Assembly: GCA_024305405.1 (NCBI GenBank)
Contig: JAKNDB010000092.1
Coordinates: forward strand, 62,001 to 126,000
DNA: 64,000 nucleotides
Origin: Dirofilaria immitis
Taxonomy: Eukaryota; Nematoda; Chromadorea; Rhabditida; Onchocercidae
Direction: 5' to 3'
Below are positions 1-13,300 of the stretch, in pieces. A program made the position numbers and the translations under genes. The notes beneath the pieces were generated by a model that worked only from the letters and a program-made list of their open reading frames with translations, searched no databases and was not told the DNA's origin. Numbering within the stretch: the stretch's first letter is position 1; each line of letters starts with the position of its first letter.

Positions 1-2041
1 CGAAATCGTTTATTAAGCCAAGATATATGTAGACATAGGACGGGTATATATATTAAGTCCTCGAGAGTTTCGAGAGTATAATTTTGATATTCGGACAAAA
101 TATATTGTGGAAAAAAATTACTGTGTAGGGCTAAATTTACCCTTCGTGACAATAAAGTTAATAAGAAATTCAGGTTTTCTCGAGATATTTTTCACTTTTT
201 TTGATTTCAAGAAATTCTGTTTATTTATTTATTTATTTTTCTTCTTTTAGATGAGTACGAAAGTAGTTGGAAATCTAAAGTTCTTCTAAAATTAAACAGA
301 ATACTTTCAAAATTAAACAAGTTTATTTTATTCCACAATGATGTCTTTTTTTCCCTTCTGATTTGATATATAAATGTAGTTCTTCATCGTGTTAATTTAT
401 CATTTTTAATTTATAAAATATTAATACAAATGTGTATGATGACATTTGCGTGAAAGAAATATTTATTAATTTGTCGCTTAATTTTAATAAACTTTTATCG
501 ATCAAAATTTGTCACGATGAAATGATTTTTAACATCGAATGTCACATCAATTTAGGGCCAGAAAGTTGATGTGTATATTTTCTCTGAAATATTCTTGAAG
601 TGAAATTGATGATGCATTAAATAGGATCAATATCTTTGTTATTGATATGAATAACCTTACTGAAATTTGATTTATTTAATGTCAAATTTTCAAAAATTCG
701 ATTAATTAATTAGAATTATGCTTTTTCTTCGTAATATTATATTTGACATAGAGACGAGCTACAAATATGCATGTCAAATTGTTAAATGATCTAATCATAA
801 GATCAAAAGAAAGATCATTTTAATGACTGAAGGAAAAAAATCATATCATGGGAGGTCCTCAATTTGATGGCATTCCAATGAATGTCATTTAATCAATCAT
901 TCCGGACGACAAACTTACATTATCAAAAATTCAGTACTGCTACTAATATAACAATAAGTCAGAATACGATTTTCGTCAGCAAATATAATTAAATCCATCT
1001 GATCCATGTTTCATTTATTTGATTCTCGCCAGGGATTCTTTCTCCCATTTCACCGATAATAATACCAACAATAGTAATAATAATAGAAAATGGTTTTTTT
1101 ATTTTATAAATTTTTATTCTTTCATCCTCCACATGCGAAAATCACTTATTTTTCTTTGATATTTTTGGATTCTGAATTTTTCCAAATCTTTCCTTCGTTT
1201 TTTCTTTAATTCCATCTTCATCGATTTCTATGATAACAGGCTTTTGTAACCGTTAATCTTTTGACAAAAAAGTATTTCACTCTTTCACATGACCTTTTGC
1301 GCCAAATAGTCATCCAACTAATATAACCGGTAAATTTGTAAAGAAAAAATCGCTTATCTTTTTGATATTTTCTCTTAATCGACATGATTTTTCACTTTTG
1401 TACTATTTGACTCGTATATTTGATTCATTTAAATTTGACGAAAGTTTCACACTTTTCTAATATATAAATTTGTTGATTAATAGGATTTTCAACTTTATTA
1501 ATGGATCTTGCTACCCCCAGATCTTTAAATTTTTCTTACATTTAACAAATCATAATGCTCAAAATAGAGATAGAAATTGAAATAAAATAATAGTTCGATA
1601 TTTAAACTTCTGTGAAATTAATTTTCTTATCCTAAATTTCATAAATTTCAAGTAAAAAAGACCGAATTTGATTTTTAATAAGTCAATTGTTAGCAGATTA
1701 TCAACATCAGAATTTCATACTATTCTTTTTTCTAATAATTTGAAAAAAATTCAATTTTTATTTATTTCACAATATAATTCTTCAAATTGTTATCGACCAA
1801 TAAAATTTAGAAAGTAAAAATATAATCGATGTAATTTGATCTTTGCACTGTAATATTTGTTTTGAAATATTTACATATTAAAAAAATAGATGATAATATA
1901 TCATTATATGATATAGCTTTATTCTTCTGCCAAAAGCATTTAAATTTTCTATAAATGAAATAACAAAAGTGTTTGCATAATTCTACAATGTTATTCAACT
2001 ACCATTTGTTTGGTGATTTGAATTGATTCGCTGAATTGAAA

Positions 2042-2228
2042 TCCTAAGTAATGATCAAAGTTATCTGAACCGTAGCTTTAGATTAAGATCGAAGTAATCG
2101 AAGTTATTTGAATCAAAACTTTCGACTGAGATTTTAAATAATAATAATGACCTAAGTAATGATCTCGAATTGAAATACCAGAAATAGTCGAGGTTGTTTG
2201 AGTCAAAACTTTGAATTGAGATGAGATT
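2042..2228. repeat. Degenerate tandem duplication, about 90-110 bp period
   Basis: CCTAAGTAATGATC occurs at 2042 and again at 2151. A block containing TTGAATCAAAACTTT (near 2110) recurs as TTGAGTCAAAACTTT (near 2198). This is an old, diverged duplication in non-coding DNA, and it explains the repetitive 60-residue open frame on the minus strand here. Confidence 0.6.
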
Positions 2229-4082
2229 TTGGACAAGTAACATAAATTAGTATGCAAATTAAGCTTTTAAATTACAGTGAAACATATTATTTTATGATGT
2301 TAAATGCTAAAATTCTTAAATTATGTAAATTAAATTTTGTTGCATGAATAAAAATAATAAACTATTGATTCAATAATCTATTAGATGATATCTTGAAACT
2401 AACAATTTGCTAATCTTATTTAATTATTTATCCTAAACCCATAACTATAAAATTGGTTACATATTATTTCCTTCATAACTTTTTTTAATATATGGCTTTT
2501 TCCATACATTTCTGATTATCATATCTATCCTAATCATTACTAAATATTTTCCGCAAATTATTTGAATGTTATTACTAAATTAATGATTGTTTTTTCTGAT
2601 AATTATCATTGAAGAAACAAATCATAGATCAATTTTTCGTAGAAGATCTTTTTATTTATTATTTATCTGCTAATTATGATTTTTATCAGTATGATAATCC
2701 TCTAATTAATTACAGAATATCTAAACTGTTAGGTTAAATTTGTTTTTCTTAATTCAAAGAAAAATATCCCACTAATTTTCTTCAAAATATTTCATTATCT
2801 TTTCTTATTTATGCTTCTATTATATTTTACATTTAATTGATATCGATGTTATTATCATTGTTTTAATTCTTATAGTCGCCATTCAGTTAGTCGAATATGC
2901 TGGTTATTTATTTAGCAAATTAATTATGTGGTTAATTAGAAATTTTAATTAAAATTTTAGGTGATAATAACTAAATAATGATAAAAGTTTTTTTCAATTA
3001 TTATTTATCAAAAATCTGCTTATTGTTCGTTATTTCGTTTTATAAAATATTTAACTTTCCCTATACATTAATTATTATTGCTTCTCTTTAACTGTATAAA
3101 TTTCCTCAAATCATTTCAATTATTGAAATCGAAGATTTCAAATTCTAATTTTATTAAATGAATTGATTATTAATATAGCAAATTTCTATCATTTTATCAT
3201 TTATTCATTATTATTATTTTATTATAAGTGAACATTTTCTATAATTTCTTCAAATAATAATATAATTCAATACATTCCTGTTGATATTGATTGATCCAAA
3301 AATTCAAAATTATATTATTTATTCAATTAAAAAGAATGCATTAATGAAATGAAAAATTATTCTTAAGTTATTATTATACCAAATATCACACATTATTTCT
3401 TATAATTTAAAAAATAAATCGATACTATACATTATACATTTTATTGTTTTAATTAATTAAGCAAATTGATTAATTGATTAAGTTATGTTTTATCTAATAA
3501 TTTCGTAAAGTTATAAACTAGGCCAGCATCTTTATTTAATACTGTTATTTAATTATGATTATTTAAGTAATTACTGAGGTAAGTGTTTCATACATAATAA
3601 TATTGGATGTCTAGTTTTAGCAGTGTTTATTCAAATCACACATTTTACTAGCATCAAAATAAACCTATTAATCAATCAAATAATTATTGAATTATATCTT
3701 AATATCTAAAAAATGATCAGGACTTTTTTGGTTTCATTATAGGTCTAACAAATTGAATTATCCGTTCCATTCGGATAATTACTTTCCTCAAATTCTAGAA
3801 GTTTTAAAATTGATGTTATTAGTACTGTAATATAAACACATTGATATCCTGTTCCGACCGAAAGACCTGCAATATTCCGGTTTCGCAATACTATCAGTGA
3901 TGCTTTATGTGCCTCAATTTTGAAATTGTCATTTTCTATTCTTGCCTGCCATCAACATATTTTGCCTATTTTGTTTATTTTGGATTTATTCCACAAATCT
4001 AATGAAGTCCATCAACAAAAAAGTACTGCGGAAAAAAATAAACCGAAAACTGTAACACCGAAAAATACAGTATCCAGTAAAT

Positions 4083-4381
4083 TGATCAATTATAATACTT
4101 CATTAAGACAATGCTTAATTAATAAGCATAATTTCAATAATTCAACAGTAATATTTTTGCAAGAAAATTATAGATGATCGATTTTAAATTTTGAAAAAAT
4201 TAAAGAAATCTTTCATTTTCTTACGTAACTATTTTAAAAATTATCTCATGTTGATTTTGAATGATGATTACAGCATCAAATGAGCTAATCAATTATATCT
4301 TTCATTAAGATATTGTTTAATTAAATAAGCACAATTTTAATATTACTATTATAGTAATACTTTTCTTACAAAATTATACAC
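4083..4381. repeat. Diverged direct duplication, about 205 bp offset
   Basis: The segment starting ATCAATTATAATACTTCATT at 4083 reappears at about 4288 as ATCAATTATATCTTTCATT. The downstream words (AAGCATAATTT versus AAGCACAATTT, then AGTAATA and AAATTATA) keep the same order. The first copy lies inside an 85-residue open frame that starts at 3920 and argues against that frame being a gene. Confidence 0.6.
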
Positions 4382-5662
4382 TGTCAATATAAGCTTTGAA
4401 AAGTTTCAGGAAATCATTTATAAAGAAAATTTTGGAATCATAAAATTCGATTTTATCTCTTTGCTAATCTTTCAAATATAGCATTATCATATAATAATAA
4501 CATGCAATATTTATTTAAAAAAGTTTTTGTACTCGAATTTTAATCTATTTTTTAATTAGCTGTGATCCATCTTATTTCTATTATTTTTTATGAAATCAAA
4601 AATATATATACAGTACTTATTCAGACACTATTCTACAGAATGATATTCTGTACCATTACCTTAACAGTAACTTTCGTATATCATACTGTACTTTTATCTT
4701 AACAACAATTCCTAGAATATTTTTTCTAGATAGGAAATCTTAAAAAATGAAGTGGAAGATGAAGGAGAAGGATAAAATGATACTTATCATTATTGTTTCA
4801 AGAAGAACCAGTAATTTTATTTGTTTAAAATGCTATCGCAAGTTTTCTTTCTTCAGAAGCTGTTGTCAGTAAATTCTTGTGTGTAAAACTAATTTCATTT
4901 CACATTAACATCTTTTATTTTTACTTCATCTTAATTACCTTTTTACCTTTTCCTCTCGTCTCTCTTTTCTTGAAGAATATAATTTTTGAAGTGAATTTGC
5001 AAATTTACATATTCCTACCATGGTTCATAAGAGTTTTTTCGTTTCTCTTTATCTTTTAAAAGTGTAATTTTCGACTTAGAATTTATATATTTTTCAATTT
5101 AGAATTTATATATTTACGCATTATCTTAATAAATGTTTATGAGAGTCATATTTTTATACTAAAAATAATAATATGATTAATTAAACCGTCTTAATTGAAA
5201 ATTTTTTCGAGAAAATTTATTTTATCATTTGAATCTGGTAATAATATCTTTAATAATAAAATATTTCTTTTATGACTTATTTAATAATTTTTCATCTACT
5301 TTTCACTTTTTTTCTCTACATTTCTTCGATCATTTCATATTAGATTTAATCATGAATGATGATAAATATGATTCATCATATAAATTACTGTGCAAGCAAC
5401 TTGAATTTATAATTTTAAAATCATTTCTTCTTAAAATACAATCAAATATTTTCTCAATTCGAGAATTCGAAACTTCCCAAAATATCAAAATTGCTTAAAA
5501 AGCATAAGATTATATTTATCTGAAGCATACATTAATTATATTTTAATATTGATGAATTATTTATTACTATTTTCATATTTATAAAATAAATTTTCAGTTT
5601 CTAAAATTTTTGCAATGTATAAATTAAAAATTTATGCCTATCTATATATATATTTATGACAC

Positions 5663-5879
5663 GCTTCAATAATTCATCTTCACCTTAATAATTCGTACCG
5701 TACTTCAATAATGCATAAGGAACCACAACAAATCGTATTCAGTTCCCTATTCTGTACCTTGATAATTCACCGCTACTTCAATAATTCATGCGGTACTTCA
5801 ATAGTTCGCCTACATTTCAATAATTCATACTGTATCTCAAAACTCATACTGTACTTCAATGATTCACACTATACTACAA
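5663..5879. repeat. Minisatellite, about 11 units of 20-21 bp
   Basis: The units resemble TACTTCAATAATTCATACTG with frequent substitutions. The clearest copies are at about 5701, 5774, 5794 and 5851. The array is imperfect and lies in non-coding AT-rich DNA. Confidence 0.75.
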
Positions 5880-7023
5880 ATAATTGCTAGAAAAAACTTT
5901 TTTCTGTACAAATTTGAAAAATAAATTGTCACTTAATAGTACATAAATATTTATTGATGAATGAAATAAAATAATCAAAATTGGAAAGAAGAAGGAATTA
6001 TTTCTACATAATAATTATGAGTATTGTCGTCACTTTCCTTATGTCCTTCCGTAAGTAAATATCTGTTAATTTACCCATTTCTTTTGTCGAATTAATCAAC
6101 TTTATGTAAATAATGTATAAATGAATTGAAAAAGAAAAGAAATATTTTTGTGCTTCCTCTTTGAAGGATGATGAAAAGTAAAAGAATTGAGCTATTACTC
6201 TTCAATTCATATTTTTCAATTAGATAATGAAAGTAGAAAGAAATCAATTAAACTTTGTTCAACTTTATGGATTTTTTTGTAAATTATACCGTCATTATTC
6301 AATTTTAATCTTTGTAAAAAGCTAAACTATGATTCGTTATAAATTAAAATTAAACTACGTTGACAAATCTCTCAAATTATTATTGGTATGGTTTGAATAA
6401 AGCAATATTTAAAATTACTAATTTTGAATTTCGATTGTTTGCGAATAAATCAAGTGAATCGGTCCCTTGTTCTTACACAGAAATATTATTTTTCATAAGA
6501 CATATTTTTGAATCTTGCAAATAAATCTTAAGAATAAAAATACGTGAAATTTTACATCATTGCGATCTAATTGGTAAACATTTTTTCTAATTAATTTATC
6601 CGAACGATATCTAACTTAATGTAATTTACCCTATTTTTAATATGCATATCAAATATCAGCTCATTTATATGATTATATGAAATTATTGGAATAATTCAAA
6701 TTCATGTGAGATAATCATATTCACGTGAAAAACGTCGTGTATAAAAATTATTTAAGAATTTATCTTTTCTTTTGTATTTTTAAATGAAGGAATACTGATT
6801 AGACTAATTATGAGAACGAAGTTTGAATTCTTATGTACACAAATAAATAGTAAGATGACAAACAATGAACTTTTTGACCTTTTTGATTTGTGACCTCGAA
6901 AATATGAATCTTCCTTTCCCATGATAATAATCTTTTGGATTCTTTAGTTTCATTTCGAAAAAAGAATCTTTGCATGGATTAAGTATAATATCATATAAAA
7001 TTTTTAATTATTGCATATAATAG

Positions 7024-7188
7024 ATTTCTCATAAGCTATGTCTTAATTTTAAGCCGAAAATTAATGAAGGATCGTTGATTGAAGTTTATGATAGTAGAAT
7101 TGTCGTCAAATTCATCCTTTCGACCGGATATGTCATATCGGGCGACAATACGACGCCATTTTTATGTGAAATAATCGATGAAAAGTAG
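7024..7188. other. GC-richer island with open frames on both strands
   Basis: This patch is clearly less AT-rich than its surroundings. On the plus strand one frame is open from a TAG at 7021 to a TAG at 7186-7188 and includes a segment reading SLIEVYDSRIVVKF and then TGYVISGDNTTPF. On the minus strand another frame reads GVVLSPDMTYPVERM. Neither frame has a clear acceptor, donor or start. It could be a 5' exon of the glypican or of another gene, a decayed exon, or a conserved regulatory element. I do not recognise the protein. Confidence 0.25.
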
Positions 7189-9970
7189 CGGCTTAGATTT
7201 GAGAAAAATAATTTTTGTTTTTTTCAAAATTTTACCTTTCATATTTAAAATTTTTAATTTTTAAGTTTAATTTCAGTTACTGAATAAGTCAGATGTTAAC
7301 TTGCAATATAATTTGATGCATATTTATTCGTCCATTTTAAAATTTACTGAGTTGAAATCTTTATAAGATGTCAATTAAATTGTTAACGTAAAATTGGTAG
7401 CAAGACGAGCAGTAGTAATTGATTTAATCAAATATTTACCCAAAGTTAGATCGCATAATGATTAAAGTTTGGTTTAATGACGTCAACAAATATTTGAAAT
7501 CAGAAAAAGGAGTGAGTCCAATCTTATAATTAATTTTTAGTAGGAAAATTTCATTTGATTACTTTTTTCATTAATTTTTTTATCAAAATTATCAATAATT
7601 TGCAAAAGGAAGTTGATAAATGTAGTAAAATACATAAAATAAGATCGTCATATTTTCACTAATTTTAATTTCTGATTAAAAATTTTTCGATTTTTTATTT
7701 TATTTAATTTTTTTATTCTCTTTAAAACTCTTATGCAAATTGCTAAGATAAAAATTGTATAAATATACAAATTATAGATATGTACGATTTTTTTCAAATG
7801 GAATAAAAATTGTGAATAAATTTTAGCCAAAAAAATGTAACTGTTAAAAATCAAAGCAAATTGAAATGATGAGAATACAAAGTAATCAAACTTCGCTATT
7901 TCGATAATTTTTATTATAATAAATTCATTATTTTACTATTTCCTTACCATTATTATTTGTCTATTAATAATATTTAAAATTACAAAAAAGAAAAAACTAA
8001 AATCATAATATTTTCATCAATCCTAATTTCTGATTAATTTCATTTAAAATTCTTATGCAATCTAATTGCAACCTTTTCCATAGAATATTAACATACATAT
8101 GCATATTGTCATTGCATAAATTATAAAATAATAATTTTGATAAAATGAAAAATAAAATTTTATGGAAGGTCTAAGAAAGTTAAAGAAAAATAAAATATTC
8201 CTATTTGCAAAAGAAAAAAAAGGAATTTCTACATTTGGTTGAATAAATAAAAGATTTTTGATCAACAAAATTGACAATTAAAAAATTTGAAAAATTTTCA
8301 AAATTGCTGTTTTTTTTCTTTCTTTTAAATGTTATGCCACTTTCTATTTATTTTTGATGATGGTAAAATACACTACTACTACTATTAACGATAAATCTAA
8401 AGATTCGGTAAAATGATCAAAACGAAAAAAAATTGAAAATGGCAAATTTGCTAACACGAATTAAATTCGTTATTTAACTATTATTTATTTGATGTTATAA
8501 TTTTTTCCCTATCCTTTTTGTTTTTTTTTACATTAGTTGTCAATAATTTCATAATCAATAATTTCAGGTATTTCAGGAATCAATTTGTTTCCATTAGTCT
8601 TTCCCTATCTTTTTTATTATCAATAATTTCAAGTGTATCTTTTAATTTTTTGGCATTGATATACGAATATTATTAATTCGATATTATGAATTTAACATAA
8701 AATTAAATTTTCTCTATTTCTGTTAATTTTTATTTTGATTATCAATAGTTTTAGATATATATACTTCAAGTGTAAGTTTCAATTTCAATTTGTTTGCATT
8801 GAGAAATACGTGTATTTCATATTTTGATAGACTCTTACTCATCTACTACTTATTGCTATCATTTATTTGGCAATGTGCAATTGAAATCACATTGACGCTT
8901 ATCACTGATAAGATGTTAGTGATTTGTTGAAGAAAAGAAAAGGAAAAAAGTGAGGAATTTGCGTGTGGAGCGAATATTTCCGCTGTTATCGATCGAAAAG
9001 GATTTTTTTATATGACGGGATATTATCACTACCGATTAAAAGTATCGCATAGCTTCTCACTACCGTCATTGATGATAATCTTTCCGATTATCATCTTATC
9101 ATTATCATCATCAACAGTTGTGCAGGTTTATCAATTATTTATTTATTCCACATATATTTTTAGTAATTTATGATTTGATCAAATTAATACTTCTCCAGCT
9201 TAAATGAAAAATAAAAATGATAAACTTACGTCTCATATTAACCATTGGAATATCTTTATCTTTTTATATATAAACTTCTAGTTATGGTTTCGTTTAATTT
9301 TCAAATTATCGATAATAAAATCATTATGATGAAATAAATTCTGAATATAATAATATTAAAGCTTAGTGAGAAATGAATTTGTTGAATTATCTGAAAAATG
9401 AAACTTCAAAAATATTTTTTGTTCAGTTTACAACAAAAATAACGGGTCCCAAAACGGCGCCTTTTGAATAACAAATTCTTGTCTTTATGATCGAGTGATA
9501 AATTAATAAGCTATAATAGTAACAATTTGGTCATAGATAAAAACTTGAATTATCTCAAAATTCAAATCTAAAAATGAATAATTTCTTAGAATTTTCATGA
9601 TGGCATTTCACATTTTAAACCAAGAAATAGACAGAGTTAATTAATAATATTTTTGTTTTCATGATACTCTGATAAGTTGATAAATTAAAATATCTATAAT
9701 TGATCATAGTTAATTTTAAAAATTTAAATAGCTTAAATTTAAAAACAAAAAAACCTAATCAATGAGTGCTTCTATTTTCCTTATACTATAATAAATTAAT
9801 AACTTAACATATCTACTATCAATCATATCTAAATTTTAAATAAATAATTAGATGGAATTTTTAGAAATTCCATAATTGATTTTTCTTTCTTACATTTTAA
9901 AACGGATGAAAAGAGCCAAATTAATTAATTAGCGTTTGTAAAAAATTATCGAAGTGATTAAACAATCGAG

Positions 9971-9972
9971 GA

Positions 9973-10005
<33 letters not shown>

Positions 10006-10008
10006 AAA
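9971..10008 (+). repeat. (GA)n microsatellite
   Basis: A run of GA dinucleotides about 35 bp long with a short GGGAGAG interruption, about 200 bp before the first glypican exon. Confidence 0.9.
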
Positions 10009-10212
10009 AACAATATTTAGCTATGAAGTAAGATTCTGAAACTTTTATGCAAAAGTTTCGTATTATAATCTCATTAATAACTCTACTATTAATAAATTAT
10101 ATTAATCAATCCATATGATGAAATTTTCTTCGTTTTCTTTTTCTTCTTTTTTTTTTGATTTTTGATGCATAATTGAAGAAAATTATTAAATTAATTGAAG
10201 GCAAATGATAAG

Positions 10213-10380
10213 ATGGTGATAACACTAAAAGATTTAACGGAAGCGATCATAGGACGACATTGTTTGTGTGAACAGAATGTTGAAAATTTAAAAAAACTGA
10301 TGAATATATATTATTATTAATGAAAATTTCATCAGTTCGAATTGTAAGTACATTGCAAAATCTTGCTCGTCATATTAATG
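10213..10380 (+). CDS. Glypican N-terminal coding segment, frame broken inside
   Basis: One frame from ATG 10213 reads ITLKDLTEAIIGRHCLCEQN followed by VENLKKLMN and then stops at 10318-10320. Its CLC plus acidic-helix pattern resembles the CC-x(4)-EENL start of the glypican core. A second frame (ATG at 10320) reads VRIVSTLQNLARHIN and ends at the donor AATG|GTAAGC. That end is phase-compatible with the next exon at 11093, giving RHIN-A-EITYLIEL. The two frames differ by two bases. Either a mini-intron joins them (for example 10268-10335, GTGAAC to TTTCATCAG) or there is an indel. No signal peptide is visible, so the true first exon lies upstream or off the window. Confidence 0.5.
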
Positions 10381-13300
10381 GTAAGCATATTTTAATTATT
10401 ATAATTGAGAAATGTTTAATTACTCGAATTGATTTAACGAATAACTGATAAAATGATTGATAACAATTATTTTGATTGCAAATAATAAATAATCGCTTTG
10501 TTTAATGGAAAAAATGCCTCATTATTTAATAGAATAAATAATTAATAGTAAATAACAAATCCTTTTTTATTTTAATAACCATTCTATTTTAATTATTCTA
10601 ATTAAAAATGTCAGCTATCAGGTAAATTATGATAAAATAATTGATAACGAATCTATTCTATAAATATTGCAAGTTATCATAATATTTACTTCCAAAATTC
10701 ATAATGATAAATTTATGATCGATATTCATCCAAATACATAATCACTTATAATAATAATTATTTTTATTAATTTAAATTATATACAAATACGGGCCATATA
10801 AGAAAGCCATGCAATTGAAATTAAATTAATAATTAAAATATAATAGTTTCTCTGGAATACTGAATAGTGTTTATTCATCTGATATTAATAAAATACCACA
10901 TACTCTTAGATAGTAATTTCATTGACAAACTGATAAGCATTCAATTATTCGTCAATTATTGATTAAACACCGAATAGCTCTTGAATAATAACTTCACTGC
11001 TGGTTACTGATAAACATTCCTGCTACTATCAAGCAACGAATAGTTCTTGGCTTTTAAATCATGCTTATTTTATTTGATAGAATTTTTTTCAGCAGAAATT
11101 ACTTATCTCATCGAATTAAGTCGATGGAAATTATTTAACGAAATGTCAAAGTATTTCCCACGATTATTCACTCAACCATCTGTAACTGATTCAATTGATG
11201 CACTTATTGATAATATTCGCAATCAGCTTTTCATCACAACAGTTTGTTTTAATAAATAGCAATTGTCACCAAGTTATGGCTAAGTTTTTTTTTCTTAGCA
11301 TAACTATATATATATATTAAAATTTTTTTCAATTAATTAATACCTTTAATAGTTGCATTAATTTTTGGAGTTTTATTTGAGCTATTTTTAATTTTAAAAA
11401 ATTTTTTATGTTTTTAAAATTTTGACTAAAATGAACTAAAGTATTCTGATTCTCTTTCAAAAATATCAAAGAATCAGTGAACTTTTTGTTCAATGAAAAA
11501 ATTTGTTTTAACATGGTAACTAATGCTAACAATAATAACAAGTCTTTTTAATTTATCTATTAATTAATTAAATTATCACTTATTTGAAATGAATAACATT
11601 AAAGTTGTTAAACATTTGAATTTCAGAAAAAATTTTGTAAATTTATTTTGATTTTTTTGTTGTTCTTTTCAGGATATTTCACCACAACAAGTCGAGAATG
11701 AAACTGAAAAAATAGTGCAAGAATTTTTCGTCCAGCTTATTCCGCCAACATTTCTTTGCATTACAACTGGACCATGCAAATCTGTATCACAGTCATATGC
11801 AAATTGTTTGCAAAATAATTCACCATTTTGGCGAGCATTTTTTGGAATGGAACCTGGCAAAATAAGTACCATTTTATGGCAAATAATCCTGAAATATCGC
11901 TTTATCACAAGTACTATCGATAAGTTACACAGGTTAACAGTTTAATTTTTGTATAATTTTATTAGAACGAAATTACTATTTCATTTCTATCGATTATTAT
12001 AAAATTTTAATTAATAAAATTAATTATTTATTTAAATTTTCTATACAAAGTAAAAACAGTCAATTTTCCGGTTTTCCAGGAATAAATTAGAAAATCGTAT
12101 CTAAATAGTAAAAATGATATTTTTAAAATATTTCATCAAACTGAGAAATTTATTTATATATTTGAAATAAAATCGACATAATCTTAATGAAATAAAATTC
12201 TTATTTTTTTCAATCAGGTATTACAAATTTTAATTGATTAATTAATTACAATTTAGATTAGCTCTGGACGTTGAAGTTGTCAATAATTCATGCATAATAC
12301 AGCATGAAGAAATGGCAAGTTGTGTATCAAATTGTATTCCAATGAAACATGAAGTGATGAGCAATTATTGCAGTGAAAATTGCAAGCATGCAATGCATGA
12401 ATGTTTGCATGAGGGTGCAAATGATTGGGATAGTTTTATTGCAATTTTGCAGAAATTAATTATTAATTTCGACAAAGGTTTTGTTGAGGTGAGGAATTCA
12501 AATTTAATTTATTTTTCCATATAACTTTTATTTATTTAATTATGATAATTAGCATCAAAACGAAATTCTTTTTTCTTTCTAGCTTGAAAAAGGTATTATT
12601 CGATCCATTTCATATGCAATGGAAATACAAGCTCCAATAATTGCTAAAACAGTATTACGAAAATGTGGACGGATCAATTTTGCTAAAACATCCGATAACA
12701 TTCGACATATCGATTACCAAAAACCGGATCCGATACAACGACGAGTAGTAATTATGATAAAGCAGGTAAAAAAATAAGCTACTACAAAGTATAATTTAGA
12801 AGAATTTAACTAATTCAATTTATTGTAAACATTTTTAAGAAACCATAAGAAATGTTAACTTCAAATACTTCAATTCTTATTTGAATATCACTTAGAAAAA
12901 TATGATACATAATAATAGCGTAATTGAAATTTTAGGATATTTTATTTATAATTTTTAAATTTAGTCGATAAATTAAATTTTAAATATTATATTACATATA
13001 ACTACGTATATGATTTTTATACTTAATAAAAAGGCGAGAAGACAATTCATTTTATTAAATCATAAAAAAATAAATAAATAATATTTACTTACGAAAAGCT
13101 TTTTACTTTCGCTCTTGGATAATATTTATTAATAGAAAGGTATGATCGAAATTGAATAGTACTTTTAAATATCTATTTTTTATTTATTTAATATATATAT
13201 AACTATTAAAAAAAATGATCGAAATGTTATAATATTTATTTTAATTCTAAATTTAAAGCATTGGATTTATTTTTAATTTCTGCAATTTTAAATATAATTT

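Larger units (their letters stand above)
1..10212. other. AT-rich upstream or intronic DNA without a recognised gene
   Basis: About 10 kb of very AT-rich DNA precedes the first glypican exon I can support. It may be the first intron or the 5' flank of that gene, because no signal-peptide exon was found. It holds degenerate tandem duplications (2042-2228, 4083-4381, 9470-9840), a 20-21 bp minisatellite (5663-5879), a GA microsatellite (9971-10008) and one GC-richer island (7024-7188). Open frames here are short and rich in Phe, Ile, Lys and Asn, as expected by chance from such base composition. Confidence 0.6.

Noticed and set aside
3920..4177. 85-residue plus-strand frame with hydrophobic start
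   Set aside because: It has no ATG at its start (TTG). Its second half is one copy of a non-coding duplication whose other copy (about 4288) is not open, and no homology is recognised.
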